From assembly GCF_001673365.1 (NCBI RefSeq), contig NZ_LZLS01000068.1:1-43525 (forward strand): DNA of 43,525 nucleotides, read 5' to 3'. The notes beneath the pieces are model-generated. The model was not told the origin of the DNA. It ran no database searches and saw only the letters and a program-made list of their open reading frames with translations. Of the stretch, positions 37,698 through 43,525 are shown piece after piece (the stretch's first letter is position 1; each line of letters starts with the position of its first letter). The stretch comes from Mycobacterium asiaticum. GTDB lineage: Bacteria; Actinomycetota; Actinomycetes; Mycobacteriales; Mycobacteriaceae. A program made the translations under genes and the position numbers.

Positions 37698-38012
37698 ATG
37701 TTCGTCGACCCTGCTTTACTGCGCTCGGGGGGCAGCGAATCACGACGCGCAAGCGAGCACATAGATCAAGCGGCAGAACATCTTTCGCGGGCATCAATGC
37801 AGTCCCAACTGTTTGGCGACTTCGCCGCCGCCGACACGTTTCACGCTGCGACCGGTGCGGTGCTGGCCGACCACGCACGCGTCATGTCGGGCAACAGCGA
37901 GAGTCTTGGCGCAGTCAGTCGAAGCGCGCACGTCGCCGCCGCGTCGTTCACCGCCATGGACGAGAGCAACGCCGCGGCCGTCGAGGTGGTGCGGTGCAAC
38001 TTCGCCACATAG
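37698..38012 (+). CDS. EspC/DUF2580-like small ESX-associated protein (Rv2078 type)
   Basis: This 104-residue helical protein has the size and pattern of the EspC-like family of ESX-secreted partners: MFVDPALLR start, an AEHLSRAS... first helix, a turn at FGDFAAADTF and a second helix ending FTAMDESNAA. The export motif YxxxD/E of these families appears here as FTAMD, with Phe where Tyr is usual. The ATG at 37698 follows a textbook Shine-Dalgarno, AAAAGGAGG at 37684-37692. The next gene starts 19 bases before this stop, so the two are coupled and probably form a secreted pair (inference). Length equals Rv2078. Confidence 0.85.
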   Translation: MFVDPALLRSGGSESRRASEHIDQAAEHLSRASMQSQLFGDFAAADTFHAATGAVLADHARVMSGNSESLGAVSRSAHVAAASFTAMDESNAAAVEVVRCNFAT

Positions 38013-40381
38013 ACGTTGCGGCCGTGATCGCCGAGGCCGGCGGTGATCCATGGGCCGTCAACCGAACGCTACAAAGGGGCGCCCCGGCACAGATTTCGTA
38101 CCTGGCGCAGGCCTTTCTCGAAGCGGGCCAGCACACGGCGGAAGCCGACAAAGCGTTCGAAGAAGCGCGTCGCCGCTTTGTCGCGTCTTGGAATCGCGAG
38201 CACGGTGAACATCCCATCAACGACGCAGCCGAGGTGCAACGCGTTACCCGGTCGCTAGGCGTGCAGTCCCCGCAACTCGCCAAAATTGCGGTCGACTTGG
38301 AACTGGTGGCGGCGGCGTTGTCGGAGGCGCAGCGGCACTCCGCGACGCAAATACACTCCCTGGAGGGCGACCTAGAGAACATCGACCACCAACTTGGCAA
38401 GGCAATTGGGCGAGAGGCTCTGGGGTTAATATCTCCGGTTCTGGCGGTGGGAATCATTCAGGAGATCATGGACCTGGAACAGAAAGCGATTGACCGCACT
38501 GCTTCGGCCTGGAATCAGATCAACGGCATCCGCGACAAGTATTCGAACCTGCTGCACGACTTGATGACCCAAATGCGAACCAAAGACGGGTACGACGGGG
38601 CGGCGGTCGTAGCCGTCGACGCTGAAGAACCGGGGCGTTATGCCGAGCAGGAGGTACGGGCAGCGCTGGCCGGCGATCAGGCAGCGGCGGCACGCGTCAA
38701 TAGTGTTTTGGATGGAATCACCGAAGAACAACGGACCGGAAAGGCGCCGCTGACCGCTGAACAGGCCGCCATGCTCAGCCAACTGCAGGCCCAAGAACAT
38801 GGCATGTCCGTCGCGGATTTGCACACCGCCGAGCAACGCCTCGGTGCTCAGCGCCAGTTGATCGGCAACTCGTGGCAGCTAATGAGCAATGGTGCGCTGG
38901 TGTTTCCCCGGACCGAACTCAGACCCGGTGCGCTGCAAGGCACTGACCCGGTGAAGGGTAGTGCGGAGCTGCTTCCCGCGAGCATCCTGCAGGCCTTCGA
39001 GGCACCATGGCCCATAAGCAAGGACCAACAATCCCTATTGCTGCGGTCGCTAACCGGTAGCCAGATGAGGGCCATCGCGGACATCGTCAAGCACGGCAAT
39101 CCCGCATTACAGACGAATACCGAACTGGACCGGCGCATGATCCGCAGGGCATTTACGCTGATGGAAAGCGAGGCTTGGCAGAGTGGCAGCATGGGCAAGT
39201 CTGAATTGCCATTGCCCGATGCCAGCTTTGATCACCCCGTCACCGACCTTCTGACGGCCGCGTCACGTGATCACCAGGTGGTGCACGGCATGCTGACCAG
39301 TCCCGACCGGGACAATTTCCTGCGCGACATCACTAATTATAACTGGGCCGACCGCGGGAAAAGTGTTGCGTCGCTTTTTGATTGGATAGAAGGCGCGGCT
39401 CACGGACCCGAAGCCGGAATTGCCGGAGACACGGCACATGCTTACGCCTCGTACGTGGGCAACTCCGCATCGGGATTGCTGCACCTGCCTGGGAATCACA
39501 CTGTGGGCGAGATGAATCCCGAGTTGATCCAGAGCATGGCGCACGGGCTGGCTCCGTACATGAGCAATATCGCAGGCATACCAGGAGGATTGCCAGAATT
39601 TGGCCCCGCTCTCGACACTGCAACGGATTTCGAAAGCGGCCACATGCCGGTTGCCAAAGGAATCTTTTCTGTGCTGAGCACCGACAAAGCAGCATTGGAA
39701 TGCTTCCACGGGGCCGCCGACGAGCGTGCAATCCTCGCCGAAAGTTCCTACGCTCAGGCACTCGCCGGTCACGCACCCGGTATGGACAGCTACGACGCCA
39801 ACCTGCACGATGCCATGACACTGCGCGGCCTGGTCGACTCGGGAATACACGCAGCCACTCAGGCTGACGCCGAGAACCATCACACCACCCAGGAAGAGGC
39901 TCAGCGCAACGAATACACCTCTCGCAAGACCGCATATGAAGTTGGCGCCAGGCTTGCTAGCGCTGCAGCAGGTCTCACACCCGGGGTCGGCGCTTACCTC
40001 GGCCCAGGGGTCGGTGTCCTCGGGGCGATGATTGAGAACGACTTCATCGGACCCGCTCCGAGGGGCAGTGCTCTGATTGAACATCCGGTGCCGGATATGC
40101 CTATCGGCCAAGCTGATCGGGAAATCCTCAACTCCCTCATCGCGTTCGGACAACCAGTACCGATTGCGCCGGAATACCTCATTAACGGCAGGATAGCCAC
40201 ACCGGACGAATTAGCCGGCACGTCAATGGGTTTCAACGCTGGAGCATATGATCAGGTGCTTAGCCGTGCGCTGCACGAGTTCTTCTCGCAGCACTACGGC
40301 AACGGTGTGGGCAAACCGTTGATGCCCGACCAATTCATGATCGATCGCTACGACGCGGTCATCAAGGACTCCCGCCCGTAG
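37994..40381 (+). CDS. Large ESX-associated partner protein (Rv2082 type)
   Basis: This 795-residue protein has no signal peptide or membrane segment. The N-terminal part is helical and contains an AFEEARRRFVASWNREHGEHPIND segment near residue 50 (key residues W, G, P), typical of a mycobacterial family often labelled as having a TPR-like region. The central and C-terminal parts are of unknown fold; short Gly-rich stretches near residue 660 (GLTPGVGAYLGPGVGVLGAM) are hydrophobic. The start is GTG 37994, overlapping the EspC-like gene by 19 bases. The pairing with an EspC-like protein and a Pro/Gly-rich protein downstream recalls Rv2078/Rv2082/Rv2083 and suggests an ESX substrate set, but no enzymatic activity can be read. 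Confidence 0.82.
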   Translation: MQLRHIDVAAVIAEAGGDPWAVNRTLQRGAPAQISYLAQAFLEAGQHTAEADKAFEEARRRFVASWNREHGEHPINDAAEVQRVTRSLGVQSPQLAKIAVDLELVAAALSEAQRHSATQIHSLEGDLENIDHQLGKAIGREALGLISPVLAVGIIQEIMDLEQKAIDRTASAWNQINGIRDKYSNLLHDLMTQMRTKDGYDGAAVVAVDAEEPGRYAEQEVRAALAGDQAAAARVNSVLDGITEEQRTGKAPLTAEQAAMLSQLQAQEHGMSVADLHTAEQRLGAQRQLIGNSWQLMSNGALVFPRTELRPGALQGTDPVKGSAELLPASILQAFEAPWPISKDQQSLLLRSLTGSQMRAIADIVKHGNPALQTNTELDRRMIRRAFTLMESEAWQSGSMGKSELPLPDASFDHPVTDLLTAASRDHQVVHGMLTSPDRDNFLRDITNYNWADRGKSVASLFDWIEGAAHGPEAGIAGDTAHAYASYVGNSASGLLHLPGNHTVGEMNPELIQSMAHGLAPYMSNIAGIPGGLPEFGPALDTATDFESGHMPVAKGIFSVLSTDKAALECFHGAADERAILAESSYAQALAGHAPGMDSYDANLHDAMTLRGLVDSGIHAATQADAENHHTTQEEAQRNEYTSRKTAYEVGARLASAAAGLTPGVGAYLGPGVGVLGAMIENDFIGPAPRGSALIEHPVPDMPIGQADREILNSLIAFGQPVPIAPEYLINGRIATPDELAGTSMGFNAGAYDQVLSRALHEFFSQHYGNGVGKPLMPDQFMIDRYDAVIKDSRP

Positions 40382-40416
40382 CATCAGGCGCGGAGAGAAC
40401 AGCTTGGAAGGACGCA

Positions 40417-41367
40417 ATGAGCGGAGACGGCGATCAGCTACGGATCATCCTTGGCCAGCTCTCGCAGCTATTGGGGATACCGCCGCCACCGATGATCACA
40501 CCCGACCAGTTGGCGACGGGCACCTCGAGCATCAGCCAACTGCTGCGCGCGTTGGGTGCGGCGGCGAATGCCGGTGATCCCGACGATTACGGAGAAGCAC
40601 TGGCCGGCCACGATGAGCGCGAGGCCAAGACTTCGGATGCGCTGGCGAAGTTCCCGGCTAACGAAGAGGATGCCGCCGCGCAACTGGCCGGTGTTGGGGG
40701 GTCGGGCCAGCTGTCGCAGATGCTGCAGCAAATGCCGCAGATGGCTTCTGGTGTCGGCGGAGGTATCGCCGGTGCACTTGGTGGTTTGTTGCAACCGTTG
40801 AGCCAGATCCCCCAGCAACTCGCCCAGGCCGGTCAACAGGCTATGCAAGCGGGCATGGGCATGATGCAGCAAGGTTCTGGTGTCGGTGAGGTTGGGCCCG
40901 ACGAACTGCTTGAGTCCGAGGGCGGATTCGGGGGCGGGGAAAGCTTCGGAGCGGCCAGCGGTGGTGGCGGTAGCGGCGGTGGAGGTATCGAAGGAACCAC
41001 GCCGACCGCGATGCTGGGCCCCCCGCCGACTCCGTCGGCCGGAACGGTGCCAGCCTCGGCGCAAGTCGTAACGCCGACCCCCGCGGCGGCAACGGAACCG
41101 GCGGCGACTCCGCGCGGGGCGATGGGTGCGATGCCGATGATGCCGCCCGGAGCCATGCAAGGCGCGGCGGGGGCAGGCAATGACGCGAAACCCGACACGA
41201 AACGCATCGTCGGGCCGACGGTGAAGAACGGCGCGCCGGTCCAAGGACGCATTACCGCGCCGCCACCCCTGCCGCCCGTCGTCAAGCACGTGGACGGCAA
41301 GCCCGTTGCGACCCGTCGCATCCTATTGCCGGAGGACAAGCGTGACGGCGAAGGTGCGGGTCGTTAA
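40417..41367 (+). CDS. Pro/Gly/Met/Gln-rich protein (Rv2083 type)
   Basis: This 316-residue low-complexity protein has a structured helical start (DQLRIILGQLSQLLGIPPPP), then a Gln/Met-rich region (about 100-155, MLQQMPQMASG..), a Gly/Ser-rich linker (about 170-190), a Pro/Ala/Thr-rich stretch, and a conserved basic tail (VVKHVDGKPVATRRILLPED) ending GEGAGR. It has no signal peptide. ATG 40417 follows GGAAGGA about 40405-40411. Length matches Rv2083 (about 314 residues). It lies 35 bases behind the 795-residue gene and probably belongs to the same operon. Its function is unknown; composition suggests a secreted or scaffold protein. A decayed copy of its last codons lies at about 42958-43080. 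Confidence 0.82.
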   Translation: MSGDGDQLRIILGQLSQLLGIPPPPMITPDQLATGTSSISQLLRALGAAANAGDPDDYGEALAGHDEREAKTSDALAKFPANEEDAAAQLAGVGGSGQLSQMLQQMPQMASGVGGGIAGALGGLLQPLSQIPQQLAQAGQQAMQAGMGMMQQGSGVGEVGPDELLESEGGFGGGESFGAASGGGGSGGGGIEGTTPTAMLGPPPTPSAGTVPASAQVVTPTPAAATEPAATPRGAMGAMPMMPPGAMQGAAGAGNDAKPDTKRIVGPTVKNGAPVQGRITAPPPLPPVVKHVDGKPVATRRILLPEDKRDGEGAGR

Positions 41368-41433
41368 CGGTTGCGGCTGAGCGAAATCGTTACTAGCCAG
41401 TCAGATGACCTGGCTTGGGCTGCGACGGCAAAG

Positions 41434-41473
41434 TGTGACTGGCGGATTCGCATGGTGTCGCTACGATCCAGGC
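41434..41473 (+). promoter_or_regulatory. Promoter of membrane-protein copy 1
   Basis: The tract TGTGACTGGCGGATT starts at 41434; 28 bases after its first base is TACGAT (41462-41467), then six bases and GTG 41474. The same tract, box and spacing recur before copies 2 and 3, which supports a conserved promoter and leaderless start. Confidence 0.65.
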
Positions 41474-41992
41474 GTGTTGAATATTCCTCCACCGCAGTCC
41501 ATTTCGGCACCAGCGCGTCAACGGTCCTCGCGATGGCTAGCGATTATGCCGCTGGCAGTTGTCTTCACTGCGATCGGCGTCGCGATTGGGGCGTGGTTGC
41601 GGCCGTTGCCCAAGACCGAGCCGTCCGCCGCGCCGAGCTATTCGAGTCAGCAAGTGGCTGAAGCGAAGGCGAAGGTTTGCGCTGCGTATACAAGAGTGCA
41701 TCGCGCCGTCGGGGTGAATATGGCCCGGGAGCCAAATAACGACCCGACAACACAACTTGCCATCGCTACCAGCGCTAGGCAAGCGCTTGTCGCTGGCAGC
41801 ATTTTCCTTCAGGCTACGTTATCCGATGAGCCCGCCACGCCGGTTGGTCTAGCTTCAGCATTGCGGAAACTAATCAATATTTTTCAAAGCCTGACTGTTG
41901 ACTATCTGAACGGGCTTGGCAGCCCAGAGATTGACCCAACACTGCGAGCGGGTGATGACATCACTTCGAATATCGAACAAGCATGCAGCTAA
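41474..41992 (+). CDS. Single-pass membrane protein, tandem copy 1 of 3
   Basis: This 172-residue protein starts at GTG 41474 (VLNIPPPQSI). A short Pro/Ser-rich N-terminus is followed by one membrane helix at about residues 21-41 (LAIMPLAVVFTAIGVAIGAW), the conserved LRPLPKTEP, and an outer helical domain with one Cys in AEAKAKVCAAYTRVH and a second Cys at the end (QACS), which could form a disulfide. I know of similar small mycobacterial proteins but no function. The start is chosen from the TACGAT box six bases upstream, conserved in all three copies; there is no Shine-Dalgarno. Base composition is visibly lower in GC than the region before 37 kb. Confidence 0.78.
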   Translation: MLNIPPPQSISAPARQRSSRWLAIMPLAVVFTAIGVAIGAWLRPLPKTEPSAAPSYSSQQVAEAKAKVCAAYTRVHRAVGVNMAREPNNDPTTQLAIATSARQALVAGSIFLQATLSDEPATPVGLASALRKLINIFQSLTVDYLNGLGSPEIDPTLRAGDDITSNIEQACS

Positions 41993-42190
41993 GCCATATT
42001 TCAACAATGCACACCAGCCTCCCTTTGAGATGGCAAACTACCGAAACAATGAACAGCAAGCCGGTAGCCCACGGGCACACCACCGCCGGACGGCAAATGT
42101 CGACGGCCAGGGTGCGGATCGAGTCGAGAGCAAACTGGTATTCGGTTCACTTGCCTCTCAATACGCCTAATCCGTGCGCTCCTGGCGAAG

Positions 42191-42230
42191 TGTGACTGGC
42201 GTATTCGTGCTGAGTCGCTACGATCCACGC
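42191..42230 (+). promoter_or_regulatory. Promoter of membrane-protein copy 2
   Basis: TGTGACTGGCGTATT at 42191, TACGAT at 42219-42224 and GTG 42231 repeat the copy 1 layout with identical spacing and one base changed in the tract. Confidence 0.65.
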
Positions 42231-42764
42231 GTGTTCAATGTACCCACATCGCAGTTCATTTCGCCGGCATCGCCGCCGGCGCGCAACCAATCTTCACGAT
42301 GGATCGCGTTTGCTTCGCTGACAGTTGCCATCGTTGCGATTGGCGCCGCCATTGGCGCCTGGCTCCGACCGTTGCCAAAATACGAACCGCCACCGGCGCC
42401 CACTTACTCGAACCAGCAGGCCTCATCCGCAACGGTGAAGGTGTGCGCCGCACACACAAAAGTGCAGCAAGCATTGACTCTCAGTGCTGACCGAGATGGC
42501 GGCAACGATCCCATCGCCATCCTGACCGTAGCCACCAGTGGAAGACAGGTGCTTGATGCTGGTAGTCGCTACCTACTGTCCACGTTGTCCGAATCTCCAG
42601 CAACCCAGCCTGAACTGGAAATTGCTATCCGAAAATTGGCCAGTGCGTACCAGCAGATAACGATAACTTATCTGAGCGGCGCTGCAAATTCTGATCCGGA
42701 GTTGCCTCCGATGCTGGATGCTGCTGATGACGCAATTTCGGCGATAGAACGGCTCTGCGGTTGA
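42231..42764 (+). CDS. Single-pass membrane protein, tandem copy 2 of 3
   Basis: This 177-residue paralogue of copy 1 starts at GTG 42231 (VFNVPTSQFI). The membrane helix (about 25-45) leads to GAWLRPLPKYEPPPAP, then ATVKVCAAHTKVQQA with the conserved Cys, and the protein ends ERLCG with the second Cys. It is intact. The 238 bases between copy 1 and copy 2 (41993-42230) hold no other gene that I can support. Upstream of this copy I could not find the relic of the Pro/Gly-rich gene's tail that precedes copy 3. Confidence 0.77.
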   Translation: MFNVPTSQFISPASPPARNQSSRWIAFASLTVAIVAIGAAIGAWLRPLPKYEPPPAPTYSNQQASSATVKVCAAHTKVQQALTLSADRDGGNDPIAILTVATSGRQVLDAGSRYLLSTLSESPATQPELEIAIRKLASAYQQITITYLSGAANSDPELPPMLDAADDAISAIERLCG

Positions 42765-42957
42765 CTGCCGTTCTACCGGCAAGCGGCCGCACCACCAAGT
42801 GGACCAGGTTAGGGGCCCGACGGCAGTTCACTAATCACCGCCAACGCGCTTGGAGTTCACCGCGGGAAGTGCAGACTGCGCCTGTGGGTTCAAAAACCGC
42901 ACTTGGGCATATAAAAATTAGCCATCTACCGCAACAAGGGGATCATGGTCGGATATC

Positions 42958-43082
42958 GACGGCATGCGTGCTGCGACCCGTCGCATTCGGTTGTCAAAGG
43001 GATGGGCGCGACAGTGAAGGGACGCTACCACGTAGCAAACTGCGCAGCGGTGCACTCCCCTGATAGACGACCTGGGTTGGGC
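42958..43082 (+). pseudogene. Decayed duplicate of the 3' end of the Pro/Gly-rich gene and its downstream spacer
   Basis: The 371 bases between copy 2 and copy 3 contain no convincing gene, but part of them is related to the sequence before copy 1. TGCGACCCGTCGCAT occurs at 42972-42986 and at 41307-41321, inside the tail codons of the Pro/Gly-rich gene. ACCTGG(C/G)TTGGGC occurs at 43070-43082 and 41408-41420. The distances to the following TACGAT box are 152 versus 155 and 54 versus 54 bases. The reading frame of the relic is broken. The stretch 42765-42957 shows nothing I recognise. Confidence 0.65.
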
Positions 43083-43095
43083 AGCGTTGGCAAAC

Positions 43096-43135
43096 TGTGA
43101 CTGGCGGATTACCACAAGGTCGCTACGATCCACGC
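43096..43135 (+). promoter_or_regulatory. Promoter of membrane-protein copy 3
   Basis: TGTGACTGGCGGATT at 43096, TACGAT at 43124-43129 and GTG 43136 repeat the layout of copy 1 exactly in spacing. Confidence 0.65.
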
Positions 43136-43465
43136 GTGTTGAACATCCCTTCACCGCCGCCCATACCCTCGGCATGGCCGCCAGCGCGTAAGCAGCCCTC
43201 ACGATGGCGAGCGTTTCTGTCGCCCGCAATTGCCCTCGTTGCAATCGGCGTCGCCGTTGGCGCCTGGCTTCGGCCCTTGCCCAAGTACGAACCACCTGCG
43301 GCTCCCACTTACTTAAGTCGGCAGGCCTCAGACGCGAAGGCGAAAGTGTGCGCTGCATACGCGACAGTGCATCGGGCAGTTCTCGCCAACACAGGTCGGA
43401 CCGGTGACGACGAGGCGACCGTACAACTTGCCCTGGCTGCACATGCGCTGGCTATGACAGCCTGA
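43136..43465 (+). pseudogene. Single-pass membrane protein, tandem copy 3, truncated by an insertion-sequence end
   Basis: This copy reads 109 residues from GTG 43136 (VLNIPSPPPI), against 172 and 177 in the other copies. The membrane helix, GAWLRPLPKYEPPAAP and AKAKVCAAYATVHRAV are present, but the frame stops at TGA 43463-43465, the first three bases of an IS-like terminus, at the point where its paralogues continue with ALVAGS or VLDAGS. About 65 C-terminal residues, including the second Cys, are missing, so the product is probably non-functional or has lost its outer-domain end. The rest of the gene may lie beyond the element outside the window. Confidence 0.7.
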
Positions 43466-43525
43466 TTTGGCCCCAGGGGGACGGCTTGATGTGGCCCCAC
43501 TTGCTCGACACGCCGGGGTAGTTAT
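43463..43525. mobile_element. Putative end of an IS21-type insertion sequence (partial)
   Basis: TGATTTGGCCCCA at 43463-43475 and TGATGTGGCCCCA at 43487-43499 are two near-identical repeats 24 bases apart at the point where the third membrane-protein copy is broken. An element starting with 5'-TG and carrying repeated terminal boxes is the arrangement of IS21-family ends. No transposase gene is visible because the window ends 26 bases later, so the family is an inference. Confidence 0.5.

Noticed and set aside
39263..40153. 296-residue minus-strand frame opposite the 795-residue gene
   Set aside because: No family resemblance, and the plus-strand frame is longer and operon-linked.
42761..43063. 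100-residue plus-strand frame between membrane-protein copies 2 and 3
   Set aside because: It spans the decayed duplicate, lacks a ribosome site or -10 box and has no recognisable features.

Overview
The window comes from a slow-growing, non-tuberculous Mycobacterium related to M. tuberculosis. The evidence is high GC, a PE_PGRS gene, a two-module mycoketide synthase (Pks12), RbpA, a BlaC-type beta-lactamase, a DUF222/HNH (13E12-type) protein, F420-linked enzymes and ESX-type secretion genes. Gene order follows the M. tuberculosis Rv2047c-Rv2054 block and then recalls parts of Rv2061c, Rv2068c, Rv2073c-Rv2075c, Rv2078 and Rv2082-Rv2083. These Rv comparisons are from memory of the families, not from a search.

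Left part (1-22.3 kb, mostly minus strand). A partial PE_PGRS gene lies downstream of an SDR/phosphocarrier fusion (Rv2047c type), which overlaps the end of the 4168-residue pks12. Behind pks12 sit a small Cys4 zinc-binding protein and rbpA. Then comes a tightly packed minus-strand operon: fxsA, an amidohydrolase, lnt and ppm1. Lnt and Ppm1 are separate proteins here, overlapping by ATGA, whereas M. tuberculosis has them fused. Polyketide phospholipid synthesis (Pks12), polyprenol-phosphate mannose synthesis (Ppm1) and lipoprotein acylation (Lnt) therefore sit side by side.

Middle part (22.3-33.8 kb). This is an accessory block of lipid- or steroid-like redox and transfer enzymes: a DUF1214-like protein, a sulfotransferase, a TetR regulator and an SDR in one plus-strand operon with a candidate operator; then a membrane-anchored molybdopterin oxidoreductase divergent from an SDR/MpaB-oxygenase pair; then a DUF222/HNH protein, a FAD oxidoreductase and an alpha/beta hydrolase.

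Right part (33.8-43.5 kb). BlaC, a DprE2-like SDR, an F420 biliverdin-reductase-like protein and a secreted PI-PLC-like phosphodiesterase precede an ESX-associated set: an EspC-like small protein, a 795-residue partner and a Pro/Gly/Met-rich protein. After these come three tandem copies of a small single-pass membrane protein gene. Each copy starts at a GTG six bases after an identical TACGAT box, as expected for leaderless mRNA. The third copy was duplicated together with the tail of the preceding gene and is cut off by what looks like the end of an IS21-type insertion sequence at the right edge.

Many starts in the window fit leaderless translation (a TANNNT-like box 6-8 nt before GTG/ATG, no Shine-Dalgarno), and these boxes were used to choose several starts. 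No tRNA, rRNA or CRISPR array was seen.
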